Positions 11,806-20,823 of a stretch of 64,000 nt of DNA are shown here, piece after piece. The notes under the pieces are model-generated. The model searched no databases. It worked only from the letters and a program-made list of their open reading frames with translations, and was not told where the DNA came from. A program made the translations under genes and the position numbers. The stretch is taken from NCBI RefSeq assembly GCF_000980875.1, contig NZ_LAYO01000107.1, forward strand, positions 44,120 to 108,119, written 5' to 3'. This DNA comes from Leucobacter sp. Ag1. GTDB lineage: Bacteria; Actinomycetota; Actinomycetes; Actinomycetales; Microbacteriaceae. Numbering within the stretch: position 1 is the first letter of the stretch; every line of letters starts with the position of its first letter.

Positions 11806-14075
11806 GACGTGCTCGACGCTTCGACGATGCCGCGCCGGATCCGCTTCTTGCCCTCGCGCGCGAGCGCGCCCAGCTCGGTGAGGCCCGCAGCCGCTCCGGC
11901 TTCCGATTCGGCGGCCTGCGCCACCTGATCGAGCAGGTCGATGGTCTGCTTCGCCCAGCGCACGAAGTCGCCCGCGCTCATCATCCCGTCTTCCAGGATG
12001 CGGGTGAGGGACTGCCCGTTCGCCCAGGCGAACATCGACCAGGCGAGGCCGGCGTGCGGCTGCGCGGTGCGCGGAAGCCGGTTGCGCTCGGCGAGCTCGT
12101 CCAGCTCCTCCCAGAGCTGGATCGTGCGCTCGAACGCGCCGCGGAACGCTCCGGAGGGCAGGCGCCCCTCGGGCTCGTCGTCGCGCCGGGGCTCATAGCT
12201 CAGCGCGCAGCACATCGCCACGACGCCCGAGGCGTCGAGACCGCGCCAGGCATCGCGTCGCAGGCACTCGGCGACGAGCAGGTCCCGGTCGCCGTAGATC
12301 CGGCACAGGATCGTGCCCCAGTCGGTCACGACCAGATCGTCGCTCTGCGCGGATTCCGGCGCCAGGTACTCGAGCTCGGCGAGCATGTCGACCACGCGGT
12401 CGAAGGTGCGGGCGATCGTGCCCGTCCGCGCGGTGATGCGGCGGCGGCCCCGCTCGATCTCACGGCGCAGCTTGCGGGCGCGTTCTTCCCAGCGGACGCG
12501 ATCCTTGCCGTGGGCTCGCTTCGCGGCGGCGTCGTAGCCGGCGAGCGAATCCTGCTCGGCGCGGAGCTCGCGCGCGTCGTCGACCACGGCGCGGTCGGCC
12601 TGGAACTGGGCGAACGAGAGCTCGAGCGTCTCGCGCGCCCGCTCGAAGCTCATGCGCTGCAGCAGGTTCACGGCCATGTTCGGCGTCGGACGGAAGCTCG
12701 ACTTCACCGGGAACGATCGCGTCGATGCCAGGTGCGCGACCGCTTCGAGGTCGGTGCCGTCGTTCCAGACGACGACCGCGTGCCCCTCGACGTCGATGCC
12801 GCGGCGGCCGGCGCGGCCGGTCAGCTGCGTGTACTCCCCCGAGGTCAGCGGCACGCGCTGCTCGCCGTTGTACTTGTCGAGCCGCTCGATCACGACCGAG
12901 CGGGCCGGCATGTTGATGCCGAGCGCGAGCGTCTCCGTCGCGAACACGAGCTTGACGAGGCGGGATTGGAACAGCTTCTCGACGATCGATTTGAAGACGG
13001 GGAGCAGGCCGGCGTGGTGCGCCGCGACCCCGCGCTCAAGCGCGGAGCGCCACTCGCTGACGCCGAGCACGCGGAGGTCTTCGGGATCGAGCCCGTCGAG
13101 TTCGCGATCCACGATGCGCCGGATCTCGTCGCGCTCCTCGCGCGTCGTGAGCCGGATGCCCTCGAACAGGCACTGCCGGACCGCCTGGTCGCAGCCGTTG
13201 CGGCTGAAGATGAAGACGATGCCGGGCAGCAGTCCCGTCTCGTCGAGCGCGCGGGCGATGTCGCCGCGCGAGATCCGGGGCGAGCGCCGCTGCGGCGGTC
13301 GGCCTCGGCTCCGCTCGCGTCCGCGGCCGCCCGGGCGGCCGCCGTCGAGCCGCAGCAGCTCGGGGTTGAGCCGGCCGCGCGCGGCGAGCTCACCGTCGCG
13401 ATCGACGAGCAGCGGCATGAGCGCCCGGGTCGTGAGGACGTGCTGGTAGAGCGGCACCGGGCGGTGCTCCGAGAGGATCACGTCCGTGTCGCCCCGCACG
13501 GCGTGCATCCAGTCGCCGAACTCCTCGGCGTTGGACACCGTCGCGGAGAGCGAGACCAGGCGCACGTGCCGCGGCAGGTGCAGGATGATCTCCTCCCAGA
13601 CCGCGCCGCGGAAGCGATCGCCGAGGTAGTGCACCTCGTCGAGCACGACGAAGGCGAGCTCCGTCAGCGCCGCCGACTCGGCGTAGATCATGTTGCGCAG
13701 CACCTCGGTCGTCATGACCACGATGGGCGCATCGCCGCGCAGGTTCACGTCGCCCGTCAGCAGGCCGACCTGATCCTCGCCGTAGGCGTCGCAGAGCTCG
13801 CGGAACTTCTGGTTCGAGAGCGCCTTGATGGGGGCGGTGTAGAAGATGCGCGCGTCGCGCTCCCGCCGGGCGAGGGCGACGGCGAACTCGGCGACGGTGG
13901 TCTTGCCCGAGCCCGTCGGCGCCGCGACGAGCACGCTGCGGCCCGATTCGAGCCGCTCGCACGCGGTGCGCTGGAAGCCGTCGAGGGGGAAGCCGAGCGA
14001 CGCGGCGAACGCGTCGAGCGCGGGTAACGATTCGGGCTGCGCCGGCGTCTCCGCGCTCGGGATCGATTCGCTCAC
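11802..14075 (-). CDS. Ski2/HelY-like DEAD/DEAH-box RNA helicase
   Basis: A 757-residue SF2 helicase of the Ski2/Dob10 type (HelY in mycobacteria). Motif I is APTGSGKTT, motif II is DEVH (VVLDEVHYLGDRF), motif III is SAT (SLSATVSNAEEF). Motif VI is in QLTGRAGRRGIDV. A C-terminal helical region carries the DSHCT-like part. A short Arg/Gly-rich loop (GGRPGGRGRERSRGR) sits between the RecA-like domains. It probably unwinds RNA during turnover; the partner exonuclease is not in the window. The GTG start overlaps the tatC stop by 4 nt (GTGA), and its own stop overlaps lnt, so the three genes are one translationally coupled unit. Confidence 0.92.
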   Translation of the reverse strand: MSESIPSAETPAQPESLPALDAFAASLGFPLDGFQRTACERLESGRSVLVAAPTGSGKTTVAEFAVALARRERDARIFYTAPIKALSNQKFRELCDAYGEDQVGLLTGDVNLRGDAPIVVMTTEVLRNMIYAESAALTELAFVVLDEVHYLGDRFRGAVWEEIILHLPRHVRLVSLSATVSNAEEFGDWMHAVRGDTDVILSEHRPVPLYQHVLTTRALMPLLVDRDGELAARGRLNPELLRLDGGRPGGRGRERSRGRPPQRRSPRISRGDIARALDETGLLPGIVFIFSRNGCDQAVRQCLFEGIRLTTREERDEIRRIVDRELDGLDPEDLRVLGVSEWRSALERGVAAHHAGLLPVFKSIVEKLFQSRLVKLVFATETLALGINMPARSVVIERLDKYNGEQRVPLTSGEYTQLTGRAGRRGIDVEGHAVVVWNDGTDLEAVAHLASTRSFPVKSSFRPTPNMAVNLLQRMSFERARETLELSFAQFQADRAVVDDARELRAEQDSLAGYDAAAKRAHGKDRVRWEERARKLRREIERGRRRITARTGTIARTFDRVVDMLAELEYLAPESAQSDDLVVTDWGTILCRIYGDRDLLVAECLRRDAWRGLDASGVVAMCCALSYEPRRDDEPEGRLPSGAFRGAFERTIQLWEELDELAERNRLPRTAQPHAGLAWSMFAWANGQSLTRILEDGMMSAGDFVRWAKQTIDLLDQVAQAAESEAGAAAGLTELGALAREGKKRIRRGIVEASSTS

Positions 14076-14890
14076 GCGGTTCCGCCGTTCGGTTCGTCGA
14101 GGCCGTATTCGGCGAACTCCGCGGCGCGCCGCTTGTCGACGCGCCGGTCGTGGAGCACGGCGATGAGCGCAGCACCCATGTAGAGGACGATCATCGGAAT
14201 CGCGAGCAGGAACATGCTCATCACATCGGCGGCGGGCGTCGCGAGTGCCGTGAAGATCAGGATGCAGAGGATCGCGACCCGCCAGCTCTTGATGATCGAT
14301 CGCCCGCGCAGCACGCCGATGAAGTTGAGGAGCACGAGGAAGACCGGGAGCACGAAGCCGACGCCGATGGCGAGCATGAGCTTGATCACGAAGTCGAGGT
14401 ACTTGCGCGGGTCCATGAACTGCGCGTCCTCGGGCGGCGCGAAGCTCGTGAGCAGGTGCACGATGTTCGGGAAGATGTACCAACCGGCAAGCGCTCCCAG
14501 CAGGAAGAGCGGGACCGCGGTGCCGATGAACGCGACGCCCCAGCGACGCTCCTTCCCGGTGAGGCCCGGGGCGAGGAACGCCCAGATCTGGTAGAGCCAG
14601 ACCGGCGAGGAGATGATGATCGCGATGAAGAAGGCGATCTGCAGCTTCAGGTCGAACGCACCCGAGACGTCCTGGTAGGCGAGCTGGGCATTGCGCCCCT
14701 CGCGAGCGATCCGCTCGATCGGGCCTCGCAGCATGTCCCAGACGTAGTCGGAGAGGAACCAGCCCACGACCATGCCGAGCACGATCGCGATACCGGCGAT
14801 CATGAGCCGCTTGCGGAACTCGACGAGGTGGTCGCCGAGGCTCATACGCCCCTCGGGATTGCGTTTGCGGCGGGTCTTCACGGGCACCAC
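14072..14890 (-). CDS. tatC: Sec-independent protein translocase TatC
   Basis: About 270 residues with six membrane segments. TatC is the receptor of the twin-arginine translocase and recognises RR signal peptides. The N-terminus has the signature MSLGDHLVEFRKRL, and FSSP-type text appears as IIISSPVWLYQIWAFLAPGL. The conserved Glu is in the LTGKERRWG loop. Several GTG codons (14890, 14887, 14881) lie at the start; the true one is uncertain, though all add only a short basic tail. It lies 6 nt after pafC. The small tatA gene that commonly sits between pafC and tatC in Actinobacteria is not there. Confidence 0.95.
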   Translation of the reverse strand: MVPVKTRRKRNPEGRMSLGDHLVEFRKRLMIAGIAIVLGMVVGWFLSDYVWDMLRGPIERIAREGRNAQLAYQDVSGAFDLKLQIAFFIAIIISSPVWLYQIWAFLAPGLTGKERRWGVAFIGTAVPLFLLGALAGWYIFPNIVHLLTSFAPPEDAQFMDPRKYLDFVIKLMLAIGVGFVLPVFLVLLNFIGVLRGRSIIKSWRVAILCILIFTALATPAADVMSMFLLAIPMIVLYMGAALIAVLHDRRVDKRRAAEFAEYGLDEPNGGTA

Positions 14891-14896
14891 GACAGT

Positions 14897-15883
14897 CTAA
14901 TCCCGCTCGTCGTCGTAGAGTCCGAGAGCCTGCTCCGCCCAGGCGCGCACGGCGGCGCGGGCGCTCTCGGGCGAGACGATCTCGACCGCGCCGGGCGCCG
15001 CCTGCACGAGGGCCACGGCGGTGCCGGGGTACCAGAGGTCGACCGTTGCGTCGGCCCAGCCGTCGTCGCCGACCGGGCCGGTCTCGAGCCCGAAATCGGC
15101 GAGGCGCGGTGCGGCGTCGACGCGCACGCGGATCCGGCCGCGCTGCGCGGCGGGGCTCGATGCGGCGCCCGCGAAGGGCCGCGGGCGAGGCGTCGCCGAG
15201 GCGGTCCGGCTGGCGTCCTCGTCGAGCTCCCGCAGATCGCGCATGCGGTCGATGCGGAACGTGCGCTCCTCGCCGCGCTCCAGGCAGAAAGCCCGCAGGT
15301 ACCAGGCGCCCGAGGACTGCCGCAGCTGCAGCGGTTCGACGGAGCGCGCACTCTCGCTGCCCCGCGCATCGCGGTAGGCGAAGGCCACCCGATGCCCGTT
15401 GCCGATCGCGCCGACGAGCAGCGGGATGCGCGCGTCCTGGGGATCCGCGGTGACCGAGAGCGCGCTCGGCGGAGCGGTGTCGCCGAACGCACCGGCGAGT
15501 TTCGCCGCGGTCCGCTCGGCGCGCTCGCGCTCCTCGGCCGGCAGCATGCCGGTCAGCATCTGCAGACCGGCGATGAGCGCCGCGCGCTCCGCCGCCGAGA
15601 ACCGGGGCGTGTCGTCGACGGCGACGACGTGCGTGAGGCTCACCAGGTCCTCGTCTTCGAGGGCGGTCCAATCGATGTCGAACAGGTCCTCGTGCTGGTA
15701 GCTCTGCGTCTCGCCGGGAACGCCGGCGGTGCCGAGGAAGCGGACGAGCTTGCGCAGCAGCGCGGGCTCGACGTCGAAGGTCTCGGCGAGTTCGGCGACG
15801 GGCGTCGGCCCGTGCTCGCGCAGATAGGGCACGAGCGCGAGCAGGAGCACCACGCGGTCGGGCGTCTGGAGCTGGCTGCGCAT
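14897..15883 (-). CDS. pafC: PafC-like WYL-domain transcriptional regulator
   Basis: A 328-residue protein with an N-terminal winged helix-turn-helix, a central WYL domain and a C-terminal WCX-like extension. The WYL motif is intact (GAWYLRAFCLERGEERTF), followed by the FRIDRM segment. With PafB it forms the heterodimer-like activator of the mycobacterial LexA-independent DNA-damage response, whose WYL domains sense single-stranded DNA. ATG 15883 shares one base with the pafB stop (TGATG). The position directly after pafB and before tatC is typical of the family. Whether it controls DNA repair in this organism is an inference from homologues. Confidence 0.88.
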   Translation of the reverse strand: MRSQLQTPDRVVLLLALVPYLREHGPTPVAELAETFDVEPALLRKLVRFLGTAGVPGETQSYQHEDLFDIDWTALEDEDLVSLTHVVAVDDTPRFSAAERAALIAGLQMLTGMLPAEERERAERTAAKLAGAFGDTAPPSALSVTADPQDARIPLLVGAIGNGHRVAFAYRDARGSESARSVEPLQLRQSSGAWYLRAFCLERGEERTFRIDRMRDLRELDEDASRTASATPRPRPFAGAASSPAAQRGRIRVRVDAAPRLADFGLETGPVGDDGWADATVDLWYPGTAVALVQAAPGAVEIVSPESARAAVRAWAEQALGLYDDERD

Positions 15884-16953
15884 CAGTCGGTCCCCCGTTC
15901 TGCGGAGCCGGCCGCGGGCACCGTGTGCCGCCCGGCGATCCCGCGCAGTTCGGCGATCACCGCGCTGCGCAGCTCGGGCGGTTCCACGACCGCGACGTCG
16001 GCACCGAACGCCGCGAGCTCTTCGGCGAAGGCGCGGTAGTCGAGGGTGCCGAGCTCGAGGCGCACGGTCTCCTCGCACCCGGGCTCGACCGCGTCCTCGT
16101 GCGATGCGGCGCGCGGGCTGAGACGGGCCTCCGCCACGCTGCCGCGGCGCACCTCGAGGGTCGCGCGCTGCACGCGCTCGAGCCGCAGCAGCTCCTCGAT
16201 CTCGGCGTCGACCCGATCGCGCAGCGCGGGATCGAAGGACTCGCGCTCGGTGCGCACACCGCCGACGATGCGGGAGAGCAGGAACACGCGCTCGTCGTCG
16301 CGGTCCAGGTCGTGCGCGATGAGGTGCCACCGCCCATCGGCCCGGTGCAGTCGCAGCGGCGCGACGCGGCGTCCGAGCGGAGCATCGCGGTGCGGCAGCT
16401 GGTAGTCGAAGCCCACCACCCGGCCCGCGTCGATGGCGCTCTGCAACGCCGGGGCCGCCGGCTCGGGGATGCCGAGACGCAGGGAGACCCCGAGGTGCTG
16501 CACGTCGAGGCCCGCGCCGAGCGATTCCAGCTTCATCGCGGCGCGCCGGGACTCGGCGGTGAGGCTCCCCTCGCGCCAGGCCATCGCGGCGAGGCGCAGC
16601 AGGGTCAGCTCGCGCTCCGAGAACCGCAGATCGCGCGGCACCTGGAGCAGCTCCTTCGAGATGCGGTAGCGCGTGAGCTGGGTGTTGCCGGGCTCCTCCG
16701 GGGAGTCGATCGTGTCGATCGGGATCCCGATGGCGCGCAGCTGATCCTTGTCGCGCTCGAACTGCCGCTCGAGCGCGTCGGAGCGCTCACCGTGCTGGTA
16801 GCGGTCGGCGTAGCCGTAGACGCTCGACAGCAGCTCGCGCTTGGTCGCGCCCTGCGGGCTCGCGACGAGCGCGAGCACGAGGCTGAAGACGCGCTGCTCG
16901 CCGGGGACCGACGAGCGGGGCGCGCCCGAACGCTGCGATGCTGCTGCGGCCAC
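15883..16953 (-). CDS. pafB: PafB-like WYL-domain transcriptional regulator
   Basis: A 356-residue partner of the adjacent PafC. It starts at a GTG 3 nt after the FKBP-like gene. The N-terminal region (RVFSLVLALVASPQGATKREL) is a winged helix-turn-helix. The central WYL domain has WHL in place of WYL (GRWHLIAHDLDRDDERVF) and then LLSRIVG. The C-terminus is a WCX-like domain. In mycobacteria PafB and PafC act together to induce many DNA-damage genes. The single-base overlap with pafC suggests balanced expression. Confidence 0.87.
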   Translation of the reverse strand: MAAAASQRSGAPRSSVPGEQRVFSLVLALVASPQGATKRELLSSVYGYADRYQHGERSDALERQFERDKDQLRAIGIPIDTIDSPEEPGNTQLTRYRISKELLQVPRDLRFSERELTLLRLAAMAWREGSLTAESRRAAMKLESLGAGLDVQHLGVSLRLGIPEPAAPALQSAIDAGRVVGFDYQLPHRDAPLGRRVAPLRLHRADGRWHLIAHDLDRDDERVFLLSRIVGGVRTERESFDPALRDRVDAEIEELLRLERVQRATLEVRRGSVAEARLSPRAASHEDAVEPGCEETVRLELGTLDYRAFAEELAAFGADVAVVEPPELRSAVIAELRGIAGRHTVPAAGSAERGTD

Positions 16954-16956
16954 GAC

Positions 16957-17889
16957 CTACCCTGCAGCGAGGATGTCGACCACGCTGACCGTGGCCTTGC
17001 CGCTCGCCTGGGGCTCCATGATGACGACCTGGGACCCGACGCGCAGCCCAGTGAGCTCCTTGCGGAAGGTCACGCCCGACTGGCTCATCTGCGCCTCGTT
17101 GCCGAGGCCGACGGGGCCGGTGGTCCAGGTGTTGTTCTGCTCCTGGCCGTCCCAGTCGACGGTGAGCACCTGGGCGATCACGTTGTTGTCGGCGGTCACG
17201 CGCAGGCCGTCGCCTTCGATGCGGGTGGCGACCTTGGTCGACTTCGGTGCGGCCTGCGGGGGCAGCACGATGCCGGGACGGCCCGAGTCGAGGTTGGTCA
17301 CCGCGGGGAATCCCGAGGGCAGCGTGCCGGGCGACGCGACGTTGCCGGTGTTGCGCACCGCGAGCACGTCGACGATGAACACGACCGAACCGCCGGACTT
17401 GGCGCCCGACTGCTCGAGCAGCTGCGCGCTCTCCTTCGGCTCCATCGCGACCACGACGCGGTCGCCCGGGGCGGTGCAGCGGAGGCCGTCGGTGAGCGCC
17501 GGAATGCCGCTCCCCTTCTTCAGCAGCACGAACTCGCTCGGGTTCTCGGTGCCCATGCGCTGGCTCTGGTGCACCGTCTGGCCGGTCTCGGCGTCGATCG
17601 CCTGCATGTTGATCGAGAGCAGCGCGCCGTCGCGGGCGACGGTGGTCGAGTCGCCCGTGTGCGACGCGATGGTGCGCTGCGAGTCGTCGATCGAGACGCC
17701 CTTCGGCACGGTCACCTTCGGGACCGAACCGGCCTTGCCCTCGACCTTGACGCTGTTGCTCAGCGACCCCTCGTGGAGCGCCGGGCCGCAGTCGGTGCGG
17801 TCGAGCTGCAGCGCGGAGCTGCACCCGGTGGTCGCACCGACGAGCAGCAGCGCCAGCGCAGCGGTGGCGGGAAGGATGTGACGGCGCAT
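16957..17889 (-). CDS. FKBP-like peptidyl-prolyl isomerase lipoprotein
   Basis: A 310-residue exported lipoprotein. The signal peptide has a hydrophobic stretch followed by a lipobox ending TTGC, so Cys23 should be lipidated. Two FKBP-like segments can be read: one around KKGSGIPALTDGLRCTAPGDRVVVAMEP and one near the C-terminus, ending GLRVGSQVVIMEPQASGKA. The second has the strand pattern of FKBP domains, but several active-site aromatics are replaced, so isomerase activity is uncertain. It probably helps fold proteins outside the membrane. pafB starts 3 nt after its TAG, so it is probably the first gene of the pafBC-tatC-helicase-lnt transcript. Confidence 0.8.
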   Translation of the reverse strand: MRRHILPATAALALLLVGATTGCSSALQLDRTDCGPALHEGSLSNSVKVEGKAGSVPKVTVPKGVSIDDSQRTIASHTGDSTTVARDGALLSINMQAIDAETGQTVHQSQRMGTENPSEFVLLKKGSGIPALTDGLRCTAPGDRVVVAMEPKESAQLLEQSGAKSGGSVVFIVDVLAVRNTGNVASPGTLPSGFPAVTNLDSGRPGIVLPPQAAPKSTKVATRIEGDGLRVTADNNVIAQVLTVDWDGQEQNNTWTTGPVGLGNEAQMSQSGVTFRKELTGLRVGSQVVIMEPQASGKATVSVVDILAAG

Positions 17890-17962
17890 GGAGACCTCTC
17901 GAAGCGTTTCTGTCGAACCCCGTCATCCTATCCGGTGCGGGGCTTCGGATACTGTCAGCCGA

Positions 17963-19063
17963 TCACTCGGCGGTGGGCGCGCCGTCCTCGGCCGCAGCAC
18001 CGGCAGCGGGGTCCTCGGACCCGCTCGCCCGCTGCGCGGCGAGCTTCTGCGCCTCGCGCGCCTTCTTGCGGAGCACCTTGTCGCTCTTGCTCCACTGACC
18101 GATCGATTCGGGGGTCCACTCGCTCTCGCCGCCCTCGACGAGATCGGGCATCCACGCCGCCATGTCCTCGTCGGTGAACTCGCCCTTCGACGCGCGACGC
18201 TTGAGCTGGGGCAGCTGCGTGCCCGGCGCGAGCCGGCGCGCGGTGATGAGGAAGCCCGTGTGCGCGACCATGCGGTGGTCGGGGCGCACGGCGAGCCCCT
18301 CGACGTGCCAGCCGCGCACCATCGTCTCGGAGGCCTGCGGGTGCGTGTAGAGGCCGCTGCGGCGCAGCTCCTCGGCCACGCGCGACAGCTGGGTCACGGT
18401 CGCGACGTAGCAGATGATCACGCCGCCGGGCTTCAGCGCCTCAGCGGCGACGCCGACGCACTCCCAGGGGGCGAGCATGTCGAGCACGACCCGGTCGATG
18501 CTCCCGGCCTCGCAGGTCGCGGGCAGCACCTCCTGCAGATCGCCCACGGTCACCGACCAGTTGTCGGGAACGGATCCGCTGAACGCCTCGATGTTCGAGC
18601 TCGCGATCTCGGCGAACTCGTCGCGCCGCTCGAACGAGAACAGGCGGCCCTCGCTGCCGATGCCGCGCAGCAGGTGCAGCGACAGCGCGCCGGAGCCGAC
18701 GCCGGCCTCGACGACGCGTGCGCCGGGGAAGATGTCGGCGAGCGACAGGATCTGCGCCGCGTCCTTCGGGTAGACGATCGCGGCCCCGCGCGGCATCGAC
18801 ATGACGAAGTCGGAGAGCAGCGGGCGCAGTGCCAGGTACTCCTCGTCGTTGCTGTTGCGCAGCACCGAGCCGTCGGGCAGCCCGACCAGCTCGGAGTGGC
18901 GGATCATGCCGCGGTGGCTGTGGAACTCGCCGCCGTCGATGAGCGTGATCGTGTTCAGGCGCCCCTTCGGTCCGGTCAGCTGCACGCGATCACCGTAGCG
19001 GAACGGGCCGCTCAGCGCCGGGCTGGCGTTCTCGGTCTCGGAGCGTTCGTCGTCGCGGCTCAT
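17963..19063 (-). CDS. trmI: tRNA (adenine(58)-N1)-methyltransferase
   Basis: A 366-residue protein that methylates N1 of A58 in the T-loop of tRNAs. An N-terminal beta domain (GDRVQLTGPKGRLNTITL) precedes the SAM-binding domain with VVEAGVGSGALSLHLLRG. VVLDMLAPWECVGVAAEALKPGG follows, with the catalytic-type Asp. A charged tail of about 60 residues (Ala/Glu/Lys-rich) is added at the C-terminus. ATG 19063 overlaps the TGA of the HAD gene (ATGA), so the two are coupled. It is a housekeeping gene in Actinobacteria and forms tetramers in relatives. Confidence 0.94.
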   Translation of the reverse strand: MSRDDERSETENASPALSGPFRYGDRVQLTGPKGRLNTITLIDGGEFHSHRGMIRHSELVGLPDGSVLRNSNDEEYLALRPLLSDFVMSMPRGAAIVYPKDAAQILSLADIFPGARVVEAGVGSGALSLHLLRGIGSEGRLFSFERRDEFAEIASSNIEAFSGSVPDNWSVTVGDLQEVLPATCEAGSIDRVVLDMLAPWECVGVAAEALKPGGVIICYVATVTQLSRVAEELRRSGLYTHPQASETMVRGWHVEGLAVRPDHRMVAHTGFLITARRLAPGTQLPQLKRRASKGEFTDEDMAAWMPDLVEGGESEWTPESIGQWSKSDKVLRKKAREAQKLAAQRASGSEDPAAGAAAEDGAPTAE

Positions 19064-19806
19064 GCGCGGCTTCCCTTCGGGTCGGACACGAGCGCTTCGC
19101 GGGCCGCGGGCTCGGTGATGGTTCGGGGACCGGGAGCGGTCCCGCGGAGTTCGGTGAATGCGCGCGCCACGGCCGCGACGTCCGCGCCCTCGAGCGAGGC
19201 CCACAGCGCGTGCGCGGGCGCGTCGCCCAGCTCGACGAGGTGCGGCAGGCCGATCGCGACGGCGCCGGATGCCGCGGCGGAGCGGAGCCCCGTCGGCGAG
19301 TCCTCGAACGCCAGGCACGCCTCGATGGGCACGCCGAGCGCCGCGGCGCCGCGCAGATAGGGGTCGGGGTGCGGCTTCTCGTGCGCGACCTCGTCGCCCG
19401 CGACGACGGCGCCGAAGGTGCCCGGGGGCAGCAGCTCGGCGACCTGGTCGGCGAGCGAGCGGATCGACATCGTCACGAGGGCGCACGGTACACCGGCCTC
19501 GCGGAGCTCGGCGAGCAGCTCGACCGCGCCGGGGCGCCAGGCCGGCTCCCCCGCGGCGAGCTGCGTCTGCACCTCGCCGGCCAGTTCCGCCACGATCTCG
19601 TCGGCGCTGAGGTCGACGCCGCGCGCGCGGAACAGCTCGGCGGCGTCCCAGAGGCCGGAGCCGATGAGCTGCTCGCGCAGTTCGGAATCGAGCTCGACCC
19701 CGTATCGGGAGAGCATCGCGTCCTCCGCGACGATCCAGAGCGGTTCGGAATCGATGATGGTGCCGTCCATGTCCCACAGCACGGCAGCTGGTTGCGCGGT
19801 ATTCAT
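19060..19806 (-). CDS. HAD-superfamily phosphatase (beta-phosphoglucomutase-like)
   Basis: A 248-residue haloacid dehalogenase-type hydrolase. Motif I is VLWDMDGTIIDSEP, with the nucleophile Asp and the acid Asp two residues on. Motif II is the Thr in ALVTMSIRS. Motif III/IV is KPHPDPYLRGA with FEDSPTGLRSA. The four-helix cap lies between motifs I and II, as in subfamily IA (phosphoglycolate phosphatase, beta-phosphoglucomutase). The substrate cannot be assigned. It is first in a two-gene operon with trmI (4-nt overlap) and lies divergently from the PAC2 gene, with a 99-bp gap between them. Confidence 0.9.
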   Translation of the reverse strand: MNTAQPAAVLWDMDGTIIDSEPLWIVAEDAMLSRYGVELDSELREQLIGSGLWDAAELFRARGVDLSADEIVAELAGEVQTQLAAGEPAWRPGAVELLAELREAGVPCALVTMSIRSLADQVAELLPPGTFGAVVAGDEVAHEKPHPDPYLRGAAALGVPIEACLAFEDSPTGLRSAAASGAVAIGLPHLVELGDAPAHALWASLEGADVAAVARAFTELRGTAPGPRTITEPAAREALVSDPKGSRA

Positions 19807-19905
19807 CGCCGCCCAGTCTATCGAGCGACCGGGGACTATCCTGGTTGGCATCCCGATCCCGGGCCAGCCGCCTCCCCCGGCACCGACGCGAAGGAGCCCA
19901 GCCCC

Positions 19906-20823
19906 GTGACCCGACAGCCGCATCCCGACCCCGCTCGGGTGCTCATCGCCGCCTTCGAGGGCTGGAGCGACGCCGGCTCGGCCACCACCACGGCGCTGCA
20001 GCACATCGGAGAACTGATCGGCGCGGAGGTGCTGCACACGATCGGCGCCGACGGCTTCGTCGACTTCCAGGTGCATCGCCCTCGGGTGCGGTTCGACGAT
20101 CAGGGGCACCGCGTGCTCGAGTGGCCCGAGACCCGGCTCTACGGCACGGTGCAGCGCCCGGGCGAACCGAAGGACCCCGCGACCGAGACCGTGCACCGGA
20201 TCGACGGCACCCCCGTCACCGACCTGTTCCTGCTCGCGGGCGTCGAGCCCGCGCGCGACTGGACCTCGTTCGCCGACGAGGTCGTCGACGTGATCGAGGC
20301 CTGGGGCATCGACACCGTGATCCTGCTCGGCGCGATGTTCTCGGACGCCCCGCACTCCCGCCCCATCGCGGTCTCGCTCTCGAGCGACGACCCCGATCAG
20401 CGCGCCCGCACCGGTGCGCAGCGCAGCGACTACGAGGGACCGGTCGGCATCGCGTCGATCCTCGCGTTCGCGCTCGCTGACGCGGGCATCAGCTCGGTGT
20501 CGCTCTGGGCGCAGGTGCCGCACTACGTCCACAGCGTGCCCTCGCCCAAGGCGACGCTGGCGATCCTCGACAAACTCGAGGAGCTGCTCGACGTCGTGAT
20601 CCCCCGGGGCGAGCTGCTCACCGAGTCGAACGACTGGGAGGCGAGCATCAACCGCATCGCCGCCGACGACGAGGACATGGCGAGCTACATCCGCCGTCTG
20701 GAGGAGGCCCGGGACGCGAGCGCGTCGCCCGAGGCCACGGGCGACGCGCTCGCGTACGAGTTCGAGAAGTTCCTGCGCGACGACGAGCCGGACGACGAGG
20801 GCGGGACGCCCCCTACAGCTTGA
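19906..20823 (+). CDS. PAC2 family protein (proteasome-assembly-chaperone fold)
   Basis: A 305-residue PAC2-type protein. The opening ARVLIAAFEGWSDAGSATT is the family signature, and VILLGAMFSDAPHSRPIAV and ASILAFALADAGISSVSLWAQVPHYV are the later conserved segments. Bacterial PAC2 proteins have an unknown role; the fold is shared with archaeal/eukaryotic proteasome assembly chaperones. The C-terminus is acidic. GTG 19906 is chosen for its AAGGAG site (19891-19896). Its last 11 nt overlap the end of mshC on the opposite strand. Confidence 0.9.
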   Translation: MTRQPHPDPARVLIAAFEGWSDAGSATTTALQHIGELIGAEVLHTIGADGFVDFQVHRPRVRFDDQGHRVLEWPETRLYGTVQRPGEPKDPATETVHRIDGTPVTDLFLLAGVEPARDWTSFADEVVDVIEAWGIDTVILLGAMFSDAPHSRPIAVSLSSDDPDQRARTGAQRSDYEGPVGIASILAFALADAGISSVSLWAQVPHYVHSVPSPKATLAILDKLEELLDVVIPRGELLTESNDWEASINRIAADDEDMASYIRRLEEARDASASPEATGDALAYEFEKFLRDDEPDDEGGTPPTA

